A stretch of DNA of 64,000 nt from NCBI GenBank assembly GCA_038380435.1, contig JAWZYU010000013.1, forward strand, positions 11,979,901 through 12,043,900, read 5' to 3'. Made by a program: the position numbers and the translations under genes. The notes beneath the pieces were generated by a model that had not been told where the DNA came from, did no database searches, and was given only the letters and a program-made list of their open reading frames with translations. Shown here piece after piece: positions 10,100 to 21,111 of this stretch; within the stretch, counting starts at the first letter, position 1, and the number at the start of each line of letters is the position of its first letter. This DNA comes from Ryuthela nishihirai (lineage: Eukaryota; Arthropoda; Arachnida; Araneae; Heptathelidae).

Positions 10100-10850
10100 C
10101 TTCAAAAACTTTCATTTGATACATGACATAAACCTTGAGCACATTCCCTCCCCCTCCCCACTTTTTTTTGGAGTCATGTTTGAGGTAGCTCATGATATTT
10201 GAGTCATGATCTATCTCAACAAGCTTTAATTTGAGATATGACTCGTTAAAGTCTAATCCTGGAAAAACTGTCCCCCCTCTAATCAGGGAGAGGAAGAATA
10301 GTGGGGTAAAAGTCGAAATAATTTACAACAATCATTATATGAGCTTCATTTGACACCTAACTCATAACTGTAGGTCCTTGCGTTTGGAAGATATAGTAGA
10401 ACAATTTTCACATTTCTGGGTTTTTTTAGGGGGAAATGTTTTATAATCTATGACACTCCTCGCATCAAAAGCGTTCATTTGACAAATAGCTTGTTACTTT
10501 CTGCACTCGCATTCAGGAGATATGTAGGGGAACAATAATTTGCATTCCCCCTTTAGAGGGAAAGAAATCATGGGGGGTAAATTTTTTTGTACCCTATGAC
10601 ATTCCCCACATCAGAAGTATTCATTTGATGTATTGCTTGTTACTTTTGGCATTCACATTCTGGAGATATAGCTTAAGAATAGTTTTCATATTTCCCCTTT
10701 TTTTAGTGGGGAGGGAGAAAGCAAGGGAGTCAAATTTTTATAGCCTATGTCACTCCCTGCATCACAAGCTTTCATTTGACACATAAATCATTAAGTTTTA
10801 TCATCACATTTAAAAGATATGGTGGAACAACATTCTGTCAAATCCACAAA
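10100..10850. repeat. Degenerate tandem array, 110-150-bp units
   Basis: The phrase TTCATTTGA recurs at 10111, 10345, 10474, 10620 and 10771, with a variant at about 10223. It is preceded in the later units by CTATGACA(C/T)TCC at 10448, 10594 and 10745, and followed by a GATATG/GATATA phrase. Unit length grows from about 112 to 151 bases. A G-rich/A-rich block separates units. It begins right after the hairpin and may belong to the same element. Confidence 0.75.
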
Positions 10851-10984
10851 CTGACAAATGCCAAAGCCAAAAGCAATTGGAAGATAAGTAATAAAACTTA
10901 ATGTTTTGATCATGCTGCTGTTACACATAAAAATATTAAAATTTTGCAATGTAAATATTATTAAATATAAAAAAAAATGATTAC

Positions 10985-11223
10985 TTGAGTTCGAAATCTG
11001 TCAATTCATTAGTCATTTCTTCAACATTGACATCTTTCCAGTTGCATTCAAAATATCCTTTGATTTTGCTTGTAACTTGATCATACAATCCAAAAAATTT
11101 CTGAAGTAAAGTCATATCTTTTTTCCTTTGCATCAGTACTGGATATTCAGTTATTGGAAGTGCAAATAGTTCTTCTCCACCTCTGTAAGTCTCATAATCT
11201 TTAAATAGCTTACTAAATCTTTC
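10985..11223 (-). CDS. DNAH5/8: Dynein axonemal heavy chain, exon 5 of 6 in window
   Basis: Seventy-nine residues plus two bases of a Lys codon. It begins ERFSKLFKDYETYRGGEELF and contains ALPITEYPVLMQRKKDM and LLQKFFGLYDQVTSKI. The GEELFALP.T.YP.L and LLQK...LY motifs are conserved in axonemal dynein heavy chains of the DNAH5/8 group, just before the linker. The minus-strand acceptor is TTTTTAG above 11223 and the donor is GTAATC below 10985. The entry phase is 0, matching the GGG end of the 17949-18011 exon. The two leftover bases AA join the A that opens the next exon to make Lys. Next intron: about 9.4 kb. Confidence 0.95.
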
Positions 11224-11733
11224 CTAAAAATATTGAAGATAAAATAATAAATTTAGCAATGAATAATCTTAAAATTTGTGAATTTTAAAATACATATTAA
11301 GAAATAATTACTAATAATATACACATAAAGAAATAATTACTAATAATTACAGAAACTTATCTTTTAAATTCCTTTCAAAGCCAATAATGAAAGGACGAAA
11401 AAAGCAGAAGGAAATAATTGATGTAACGTATGAAGTTCATAAGATTAAGCATCAATCAATGGATCTCTTTTGTTCCATACACCGTTTAGAATCAAAAAAT
11501 ACCAAAATAACCATTAATCCCTTCAATGTGCAAACATTGAAGAGATTAATACAAACATTGTGGCATTTTTACTGAAAACATTTCCCATCATACAATTTTT
11601 CACACAATTCAATCAACTCATTCTTAACCTTGCAATTGCTCAGTGCTGATATTTTCAACTTTATACAAATTTCTGTTGAGTTGAGTTGTTTTCCGTTTAG
11701 GTGACAATTTTGCATAACAACCTAAATGTCCAG
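11224..11733. other. AT-rich intron, nothing recognised
   Basis: Short AT-rich direct repeats containing AAATAATTACTAATAAT occur near 11303-11350. The open frame at 11387-11575 has no recognisable motif. Confidence 0.45.
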
Positions 11734-12120
11734 TCATCATCATCATCCTCAAGCAGCCATGGGCTACAGAGGTCTAACCAGACTGTGCAATTCAGTTCTC
11801 CAAGCAAGTCTGTCCTGAGCTACATCTGCTGCATCTGGCCACTGCACACCAATTCTAACAAGGTCCTGTTTGACATTGTCTGCCCACCGCATCCTAGGTC
11901 TCCCACACTTTCTGAGGCCTTTAAGGCACACTGTTTATAACCCTATTCGCCAATCTATAATTATTCATATGGGCAACATGGCCAAACCAACGGAGACTCT
12001 CTCTGCACAATATGCTGCTTAAAGGAGGTTGCAAACTCCTTTGCCTAACCTCATCATTAGTTACAAAGTTGAACCACCTAATGCCCAAGATACTGCGTAA
12101 GCATCTGGAATCAAAAGCAT

Positions 12121-13888
12121 CTAGTTTCCTGTTATCTTGTTTACAAAGTGTCCTAGTTTCACTACCTGACTAACCCTAGAAAGAACCAAACCATTATACA
12201 GTCTAATTTTAGCCTTTAGGTGTATACACCTATTTCTCCACAAGCACCATAGATTTTTAAAAGTCCCAGCAGCAATCCCTAATCTTCTGTTAATCTCATG
12301 CCACACATCACCAGTATCAGTTATATAGCTCTCAAGATAATTAAACTGTGACATCTGCTCAAGACTGCAACCATTCAGATTAACTGAATCACAAAATTCT
12401 GCCTGACCAATTTTCACCACTTTAGTTTTCTCTCTGTTTATAACCAAAACCTACTCTACTACCAGTCTCATCAACAGCTTGAATGAAAGAGTTCATATCA
12501 TCAACATCATTTGCCAAAAGGGCTAAATCATCAGCATAATCTAAATAAGAAATTTTCATATCTCCAGTCCATTTAAGGCCAAAATCTTTCCCTTGATGTG
12601 AATTTCACATAACATAATCAATAACCAAACTAAAGAGAAAAGGAGACAAAATGCATCCTTGTCGAAGACCAGAAGTAATACTAAACCAGTTGCTACAAGC
12701 CTGTAACTCTCACACACGACTCAGTGTTATTATAGAGAGCTTTCATTTTGTTAACTAACTTGTCTGGTATACCATATGATCTCACAATCAACCACAAATT
12801 ATGACGATCAATAGAGTCGAAAGCCTTTTTGAAATCAACAAAGCTGGCAACCAAAGGTTTCTGAAACTCTAAACATTTCTCAAGAATCTGCCTAAGTGAA
12901 AATATCTGATCCACACATCAAAAAATATCTGATATCACTTCTGAATCCACATTGCTCATCACGCAATTGACTGTCAACCAGATTCTTAATTTTATTAAGC
13001 ACAATCATGCAAAGAACTTTACCTGGAACAGAGAGTAGGCTGATACTCCTATAGTTATCACAAGAACTGCGATCACCGCTTTTGAAAATAGGGATAACAA
13101 TAGCTCTGATAAAATTCTTAGGAACCATGCCTTTATCATAAAAGATATTCAAAATTTCAGTCATCCAAGTGGCAACCAAAGCATTCCCAGCATTAAGTAA
13201 TTCCATAGTAATTTCATCGACTCCTGTGGATTTATGAAGTTTAAGTTTAGACATAGCCAAAATAACTTCAGATTGTGTTATAGGGCCAACATTAAAGCCG
13301 CCAATGCATTTATCATCATTGCCAACAATGAGAGTAGAACTAACCACATTGTTTAAAACATCATTGAAATGCTCAGCCCACCTAGCCATGACAGATTCCT
13401 CACCTTGTTTATCCTTCAATTCCTGTATACCTGTCCTTTTTCTAACACACAAAACATTAACTATCTGGTATAGCTCTCTGCTGTTGTGCTGTCTAACTGC
13501 TTCCTTGGATTTGTCAGCCAAGCCATCAAGCCAAAGATTCTTATCAGCAGCTAACAGATTCTTTACACGTTTATTAAGCTCTCTGTAATGCTTTCTATTA
13601 GGACTAGTAGGGTATTGATTAAGGACATTCCTGCAGTTCTTTCTTTCTGAAATAAGCTCAAGTGCCTTATCACTCAAATAATTCTGCCTCCTCTGCTCCT
13701 TTTTTTCCTAAAAGAGTACTGTTAGTTTCCAAAAAAAAAGCCTGTTTAAAATGGTCCGATTCTTCATCAACTTCAGTAGTAGGCAATCCATCACTGTCAT
13801 AATGTCTAAGCAACCTATCATGGGAAGCTTTACCTATAACTGGGTCATTCAGAGCTTCAGTATTCAAGGTAAATTTTTTAAGATACAC
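12121..13888 (-). pseudogene. LINE-A reverse transcriptase, frameshifted
   Basis: Fragments are at 12121-12447, 12693-12914, 12892-13677 and 13670-13888. Visible motifs are IPIFKSGDRSSCDNYRSISL, DEQCGFRS, and FVDFKKAFDSIDRHNLWL with the motif A Asp. Between 12447 and 12693 the frame is broken by indels, but the nucleotide sequence still encodes the YADD block seen in other copies. The C-terminal part holds INREKTKVVKIGQ and AGTFKNLW. Confidence 0.88.
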
Positions 13889-14874
13889 TCTTTAAAGTTA
13901 AGTTGCAAGACACTTTTTACAAGGTAATGATCAGATCCAATTTCAGCTCCCCTATATGTCCTGGTATTCCTAACAGAAGTAGCCCATTTGGTGTTAATTA
14001 ATATATAATCAATAATATTCTTATGCTGCCCATCAGGTGAAACCCATGTGTACTTATTCATGTCACAGTGTTTGTAACAAGTGTTACTTATTCTGAAACC
14101 ACTGAGTTTACTTATCTGTAGGAAACGTTGCCCATTGCCATTGCAGCTACCAATACTAAAAGGAACTATCACTCCTCCCCAAAGGTTAGAGTCAGTACCA
14201 ACTTTGGCATTAAAGTCACCTAGAACAAGGGTAATATCTCCTTTTCTTGATAGAATTTGAAATATCCTGAAGTTGTCTGTAAAACCTATCTTTCTCATCC
14301 TCATCAGCATCCTCAGTGGGGGCATAACAGCAGATAACATTCAAGTTTTTAACACTTGTCTGAAATTTTGCTGTAAGAAACCTTTTATTAATACACTCAT
14401 ATCCTAGAGGAGCATAACTAGCGTACTGAGAAGCAGACCCATGCCTTGGTGATGTTTACTGTCTTCCCTCCCTGAAAAGAGAAATTTAAGATTATTTTTA
14501 AGAATCCGACCTTTATTTGTCTATTTGGTTTCTTGCAAGCCAAGAATATCTAAATTATAATGGTGAAATTTTTGTGCGAGAACATCGAGAGAAAAAGCTC
14601 TGTGCAGAGTCCTCACATTCCAACTACCTATGGAGAGAAAATAGTTAGTGGGATGTTTAAAGAAACTATGTTTATTGAGAGAGGGAATGCCGACAATATC
14701 AAACAGCTCCCTAATGGCAGGCATCAGGCAAAGACCAATTCCCACACCACTAAAGGCTGAAGCTATATACACTGGAAGACTTCCTCCAATGTAGAATTTG
14801 ATGATGCCAGTAGAAGCAAAGAGTTCAGGTGCCTGCGATGACCTTTGCTTCGGATTATTCACCAGCTGATACAT
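13864..14874 (-). pseudogene. LINE-A AP-like endonuclease, frameshifted
   Basis: The N-terminal part (14521-14874) has SIGSWNVRTLHRAFSLDVLA and NLDILGLQETK. The C-terminal part (13864-14340) has ITLVLGDFNAKVGTDSNLWG, NIIDYILINTKWA and GSDHYLVKSVL. GDFNAKVG, DYIL and SDH are the expected catalytic and binding motifs of exonuclease/endonuclease/phosphatase-fold LINE endonucleases. A gap with several indels separates the two pieces. Confidence 0.88.
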
Positions 14875-15089
14875 ATCCTGTGAATCTATTCACTTGGGGC
14901 TGTCAAACCACAAACAAACAGAAAACACAACGGAAAATTTTTTCCTCCACTCTCCATACTCTCTTTGAAGAGAGTATCTCTTTTGAAAGTACTAACGGCC
15001 TGCACCACGAGAAGGTGGGGTCGGACATTAGGTGCTAGGCCTGTTCGGTTCTATGCATCATCACAGGGGATTGGTGCATAGCTCTCCTT

Positions 15090-15213
15090 CCAGTGAAGGA
15101 CCCTAAGGACTCAGAGTTGGGTAGGGGAAAGGTACCCATGGACAACTGTTAGAAGAAAAATGGAAACCTCCTGACAAGGCCATCGAATGTGTTCCTTAAT
15201 GTGCATATGGTTA
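15090..15213 (-). mobile_element. SINE1 3'-half fragment
   Basis: This matches the SINE1 segment with GACCCT.AAGG..CAGAG, GGACAACTGTT and CAAGGCCATC.AATGTGTTC. The tRNA-like head is missing. Another SINE1 piece at 16110 begins inside the same segment, overlapping by about 38 bases of consensus, so the two are probably independent copies. Confidence 0.72.
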
Positions 15214-16109
15214 CAAATATCACGAAAGTTAATAAGTCCAAACATTGGTTGGCATACACATATGTATGTATGTATATATATATCCCATATCGGATCAAAT
15301 TTATGACAATAATACACGTTTGTTAAATTTCAGTTTTGTGGTATTTTGTAGCTAGCAACAGAAGTTTTAATAAATTCAAAATGAATTTATTAAAAATAAA
15401 TTTTAACCAATGTTAAACATCCTTTAAGCTAACTTAAATGGAATCTTAATTTAGATAGAAAGATTTCATATTAGGTTATATTGTTAGAATTGTTATTATT
15501 GAAATTGTTATTATTGAAGAGTTGCACATACGCAACTCCAATTTTTGATTGACAGCTGTTAACATGCATGGAAGGACATGTCCCCACTTATGTCATAGCT
15601 AGCATGAACACATGACCATTATTTTATGCAAATATGACTTCTGCCAGTGTGCTGCATGCATGTCATTTTGCACGCCAGATGTATAGTAAATGGCATTAGG
15701 TCATGGAAGGTGAAGATACAGTGTAGAGATGGAGCCATAGGAGCTCAGAGAGTTAGTAGGAGCAGTAGTGTTAGGAAGAGGCAGTCAGTGTGAGGAGTTG
15801 TATGATTGCTCAGTAAGGAGCAAGCTAATTTTTTTTGGTGCAGTTGCTTTTTTTGTGAAAAGATTTTTAGCGAGTCTAGAATTTGAAATAAACATTTAAT
15901 TTGTTTTATGAAATAATTTTGACATTCCAATTCTTTTCTCTTGAGTAGAGTTTATTAAGATTTGATTCAAGTTTATATTGACAATCATTAAGTTTTTTTC
16001 TGTAGTAACACCTCTAATAAGAAAATAACCCTCATTTAATTTAATTGGAAAAGAGGAATTGCTTGGTGCTAGAGCTATCCAAAACCTAATAACATACATT
16101 TCGGAGTGT
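15214..16109. other. Unassigned; possible solo LTR at 15482-16113
   Basis: This lies between two SINE1 fragments. The stretch from TGTTAGAATTG to GGAGTGTTACA starts TG and ends CA. It contains an AATAAA near 15888 and a purine-rich leader-like block near 15720-15800. That is the general shape of an LTR, but no 4-6-base target duplication is visible, so this is only a suggestion. Confidence 0.25.
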
Positions 16110-16318
16110 TACAAGGCCATCTAGTGTGTTTTTTAATGTTCACACATTATGGCTCTCTTGTACCCATTGCTTAATGTACCATACGATAGATGACAGTCTT
16201 TCCAAGCCCATCAGTGTACTCCTACTGACTGAAGGCAGGGCAGTGAGTTTTGTGGAGATAAATCTCAACACTGGCTCAGCTGGGACTCGAAACTGGGAAT
16301 TGCAGATTATGAGCCTGG
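16110..16318 (-). mobile_element. SINE1 5'-half fragment
   Basis: This is a reverse-oriented SINE1 lacking its 3' half. It carries the central domain and the tRNA-like head (CAGCTGGGACTCGAAACTGG, GCAGATTATGAGCC on the plus strand). It is more diverged than most copies. Confidence 0.8.
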
Positions 16319-17948
16319 GGCTTTAAAACCTGTGCACTTATCAATGGAAGCATTTAGTAAATAAGAGGTCAATGTTTTAACCAGTAACAGAATTTTAAAT
16401 TTTTTATTTAATGCATTGCGAAAAACAGGGCTCTGTTTAAGTAACCAACTTTTGGCAAAAATCAAAGAATATATATTCAAATGAATGAATAAATAAATAA
16501 TCAGCTTTTATCCTAAAGTTTTTAAGAATCCAATTTGCTTGAATGAGAAACAAATGTGGATTTTTTTTTTTTTTTTTGTTTTTTTTTTTTGTTTTTTTTG
16601 TATGGCAACTAAACCTGAAATGATAAAATTAGCAAAAATCAATTAGGGAGAATTTTTTTTTAAAAGAATTCAGCAATACAATGGAAGAGGAGAATACAAA
16701 GACTATAGTAAACACAGGTACCAAAGTAGAAGTGCAATTAAATTAAAAAAATTAACCAGAAAAGGCAAAAGGCAAATCTACAGCAAAGTCAAGGCCAATT
16801 CTTCCCTCAAAAATTTTACCTATTTACAAAAGAGTTCACCCTTTATAAAGTGTTGTACAGATTAACAGACTGATGAAATGACTGATGCCTTATGCTTCTT
16901 AAAGTATCACTTTAAATGTAATGTATTAAGCAATTGTTTTAACTAAAATTGTTATATTAAAAATATTCATGTTCCATAAGCTGTCACTTTGTGTCCTCAG
17001 CTTGTGAGATTTTTCCACTCTTGTTAACACTAGCTTTCTCTGTGCTTTTCGTCTTTCCCACTCTCTGCATTTTGCATAGTGGGTTTTTCCTTGGATTTGC
17101 TGGCTTGCTTTTTTGCTCACTTGTCCACAAGACTTGTCCTTTGTTTTCTTGCCTTTGTGCTCTAACAAGCTTTTCAGTCCTGCATTTTGGATTTCCTGCC
17201 CTTCAGTTTTCTCACTCCACCAACTGATTTTTTCTTCTTTTAACATTACAAACAAAATCATTCCTTTATTAATTTTTCTTCTTTAGGACTTGATCCTGTT
17301 ACTTAATTATGCCTTTCTTCTTTTCATCTGGATAGAAGGCTCTACAGGCATGTTCTTCTATTATGGTGGGTGGTTTAAAAAGAGTTTAGTGTTACATCAT
17401 ATCTCACTTTTGAGATTCTGAAAGATGGCATATCCTGTATTTGTGTTCCCAAATGATGGTTATCTCACTTTGGAGTTTACCAAAAATAGTCATGTCCTGC
17501 TTTTAATTTCCAAAAATAAAACAGTCATTTTATCCAAACATTAAACACAGGCATTAAAGTGGATATAGATTGATTTGTATCACCAGTTTCAAAAGGCATT
17601 TAGCCATTAATAATACAGACTCAGTATATGGAAGAGTATTATTTGTCTTCACTCTTAATAAATGCTTAGCCATCATCTTACTAGGGTCGAATGTAGTGAG
17701 GTAAATCTCACCTTCATATGGTAGATTTTATTAATCATCTTGAGACAGCGCCCCTTCGTCTCTTTCTATTAGGACAGTTAAGGGACAATAATGAATGGAT
17801 ACCACTTTAGTTAATAGTTTGTCAATACTACTGGCCAATAAGGTATCTAGTTGTTAATAATCTTAAAATTGCTTTCAGATTATAATGATTTTGCTTCAGT
17901 CCCACATATTAATATTGACCTTAAAGCAAAAATGAAAATCATATTTAC
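16319..17948. other. Intron without recognised elements; T-rich tract
   Basis: A T-rich tract occupies about 16561-16600. The minus-strand open frame of 111 codons at 16926-17261 is Lys-rich, lacks any recognised motif and is not supported by splice signals. Two loosely similar phrases starting ATCTCACTTT occur at about 17400 and 17463. No transposon was identified. Confidence 0.4.
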
Positions 17949-18011
17949 CCCAAAAACAATGACTCTTTTACTTGCTTCTTCTGGAGGAATTCCTTCTATC
18001 ATTGGGCCTGT
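17949..18011 (-). CDS. DNAH5/8: Dynein axonemal heavy chain, exon 4 of 6 in window
   Basis: A 63-base exon encodes TGPMIEGIPPEEASKRVIVFG. GPM..G..P.EAS.R is a strongly conserved signature of the DNAH5/8-type tail. The minus-strand acceptor is CATCAG above 18011 and the donor is GTAAAT below 17949. Both phases are 0. It links DFEKDFQK of the 36255 exon to ERFSKLFKDY of the 10985 exon without a gap in the expected family alignment. The upstream intron is 18.2 kb, the downstream one 6.7 kb. Confidence 0.93.
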
Positions 18012-18771
18012 CTGATGATAAAAAGAATGGAAATAGTTTAAGTGTAATGCAAATGTGATTATTAAAAAAACAAAATAATCAACTTATGTCAGTTAACCTC
18101 ATATGAATCAATTTTATTACACATTGTTATATAAATGTAAATAAAATATACAATGCTTAAATAATCTGTAAAACATAACAATATTTGAGAATATAGGTGA
18201 AAATTTTATAATTGGAAAATTTTTTCATTACAATAACAAGTTTTAAATTTTAAAATAGTTCATATAATTCTTTTATTTACATACTTCAAGCAAGGCAGCT
18301 TCTTACCAACCAAATTTATGAACTTTGCATGTGATGCGAAAAACTGATATCATAGTTTGCGGTTAGTGTGTGATTCAAAGACAAGATATCCATTTAGTTT
18401 AGAGAATGTAGTGGTAAATTGATAAACGATTTCGTAGCATCATTATTAACTCATAAAAATGGATAATGCTTTTATGCTGGTCAATTTCTTATGAATCCAT
18501 AAGGTTTGCTGTCAGTTATTTGGAAAGTCATAATTACATACTATTCTTAAAGGCTTTTCTTTTTCTACAAGTATTCTATAAAACAGATTCAAAAGCAATA
18601 ATATTTTTTAGGAAGAGAAAACACTTTAATGGGTAGATAAATTTAAACTTTTGGAACAATGAAACAGAACTTTACATAAATTATTAGCCACTGAAAGTCA
18701 ATTATACTAGTGTTCATGAAAATCAGAACACCAAAAAGGACATTCAGAATATGCTCATATTTGGGGGTTCG
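18012..18771. other. AT-rich intron, nothing recognised
   Basis: No repeat family or coding motif was recognised between the dynein exon and the LINE-A 3' end. Confidence 0.5.
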
Positions 18772-18977
18772 TTGTCGTCATCGTCATCCTCCTCAAGCAG
18801 CCATGGGCTACGGAGGTCCAACCAGACCATGCAATTTAGTTCTCCAAGCAAAGCTATCCTGAGCTACATCTACTGCATCTGGCCACTGCACACCAATTCT
18901 AACAAGGTCCTGTTTGAAATTGTCTGCCCACCGCATCCTAGGTCTCCCCCTCTTTCTGAGGCCTTTAGGTACACTGT

Positions 18978-20700
18978 TCATAACCCTATTGCCAATCTAT
19001 AATTATTCATACGAGCAACATGGCCAAACCAACGGAGACTCTCTCTGCACAATATGCTGCTTAAAGGAGGTTGCAAACACCTTTGCCTAACCTCATAATT
19101 AGTTACAAAGTTGAACCACCTAATGCCCAAGATACTGTGTAAGCATCTGGAATCAAAAGCATCTAGTTTCCTGTTATCTTGTTTACAAAGTGTCCAAGTT
19201 TCACTACCATAACTAACCCTAGAAAGAACCAAACTATTATACAGTCTAATTTTAGTCTTTAGGTGTATACGCCTATTTCTCCACACTCTCCATAGATTCT
19301 TAAAAGTCCCGGCAGCAATTCCTATTCGTCTGTTAATCTCATGCCGCACATCACCATTATCTGTTACATAGCTCCCAAGATAATTAAACTGTGACACCTG
19401 CTCAAGACTGCAACCATTCAGATTAACTGAATCACAGCCTGCCTGACCAATTTTCATTACTTTACTTTTCTCTCTGTTTATAACCAAACCTACTCTACTA
19501 CCAGTCTCATCAACAGCTCGAATGAAAGAGTTCATCTCATCAACATCATTTTCCAAAAGGGCTAAATCATCAGCATAATCTAAATCAGAAATTTTCATAT
19601 CTCCAGCCCATTTAAGGCCAAAATCTTTCCCTTGAAGTGAATTTTGCATAACATAATCAATAACCAAGCTAAAGCGAAAAGGAGATAAAATGCACCCTTG
19701 TCGAACACCAGAAGTAATGCTAAACCAATTGCTACAAGCCTTACCAACTCTCACACACGACTCAGTGTTATTATAGAGAGCTTTCATTATGTTAACTAAC
19801 TTGTCTGGTATACCATATGATCTCACAATCAAAAACAAATTATGACGATCAATAGAGTCGAAAGCGTTTTTGAAATCAACAAAGCTAGCAACCAAAGGTT
19901 TCTGAAACTCTAAATTTTTCTCAAGAATCTGCCTAAGTGAAAATATCTGATCCACACATCCCCTACCACTTCTGAATCCACATTGTTCATCATGCAATTG
20001 ACTGTTAAACCAGATTCTTAATTCTATTAAGCACAATCATGGAAAGAACTTTACCTGGAACAGAGAGTAGGCTGATACCCCTATAGTTATCACAAGAACT
20101 GCGATCACCTTTTTTGAAAATAGGGATAACAATAGCTCTGGTAAAATCCTTAGGAACCATGCCTTTATCATAAAAGATATTCAGAATTTCAGTCATCCAA
20201 GTGGTAACCGAAACATTCCCAGCTCTAAGCATTTCAGTAGTAATTTAATCTACCCCTGGGGATTTATGTAGTTTAAGTTTAGAAACAGCCAAAATAACTT
20301 CAGATTGTGTTATAGGGCCAACATTACAGCCACCAAAGCATCTATCATCATTGCAAACAATGGGAGTAGAACTAACTACATTGTTTAGAACATCACTGAA
20401 ATGCTCAGCCCACCTAGCCATGACAGAATCCTCCCCTTCTATAACCTTACCTTGTTTATCCTTCAATCCTTGTATACCTATCCGTTTTCTACTACACCAA
20501 ACATTAACTATCTGGTACAGCTCTCTGCTGTTGTGCTGTCTAACTGCTTCCTCGGCTTTGTCAGCCAAACCATCAAGCCAAAGATTCTTATCAGCAGCTA
20601 ACTGATCTTTTACACGTTTATTAAGTTCTCTGTAATGCTTTCTATTAGGACTAGTAGGGTATTGATTAAGGACATTCCTGCAGTTCTTTCTTTCCGAAAT
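18978..20700 (-). pseudogene. LINE-A reverse transcriptase, longest version
   Basis: The 352-codon frame at 18978-20036 has DEQCGFRSGRGCVDQIFSLR, FVDFKNAFDSIDRHNLFLIV, ITSGVRQGCILSPFRFSLVI and DLDYADDLALLENDV. These are reverse transcriptase motifs A to C with the YADD site. The C-terminal region has RLYNSLVLSRVSYGSETWTL and LRWFGHVARM, shared with many RTE/BovB-like and CFDP2-associated elements. A second frame at 20005-20232 supplies FKKGDRSSCDNYRGISLL. The following stop and frame change at about 20235 disable it. Confidence 0.92.
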
Positions 20701-21111
20701 AAGCTCAAGAGCCTTATCACTCAAATAATTCTGCCTCTTCTGCTTCTTTTTTCCTAAAAGAGTGTTAGTGTCCAAAAAAGCCTGTTTAAAATGATCCCAT
20801 TCTTCCTCAACTTCAGTAGTAAGCAAACCATGACTGTCATAATGACTAAGTAACCTATCATGGTAAGCTTTGGCTATAACTGGATCTTTCAGAGTTTCAG
20901 TATTAAAACTAAAATTTTTAACCCTAGCACAACACTTTTTAAGTTTAAGTTGCAACACACTTTTAACAAGGTAATGGTCAGATCCAATTTCAGCTCCCCT
21001 ATATGCCCTGGTATTCCTAACAAAACTAGCCCATTTGCTGTTAATTAATATGTAATCAATCATATTCTTATGCAGCCCATCGGGTGAAACCCATATGTAC
21101 ATGGGTTTCAC
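20245..21111 (-). pseudogene. LINE-A endonuclease C-terminus and linker
   Basis: A 288-codon frame. The start (near 21111) has YIWVSPDGLHKNMIDYILIN and RGAEIGSDHYLVKSVLQ, the end of the endonuclease. The rest is the linker to the polymerase, rich in charged residues (ISERKNCRNVLNQYPTSPNR). An inverted duplication at 21081-21114 breaks it from the N-terminal endonuclease (21210-21760). Confidence 0.85.

Larger units (their letters stand above)
11734..15075 (-). mobile_element. LINE-A, nearly full length
   Basis: The minus-strand order is 5' leader (about 14880-15075), AP-type endonuclease, linker, reverse transcriptase and a C-terminal domain. The 3' end at 11734-11750 finishes in repeats of GAT on the minus strand. 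It is one of the three longest copies, with those at 18772 and 51600. Multiple frameshifts and stops are spread throughout. A simple-repeat 3' tail rather than poly(A), with this domain layout, suits the RTE/BovB-like group, but the clade is not proven. Confidence 0.9.

Noticed and set aside
10100..10850. CRISPR-like array
   Set aside because: Units are too long and diverged, spacing changes, the setting is an animal intron, and no cas genes exist.
16926..17261. A 111-codon minus-strand gene
   Set aside because: Lys-rich low-complexity product without motif, and no splice context. Probably a chance frame in AT-rich DNA.
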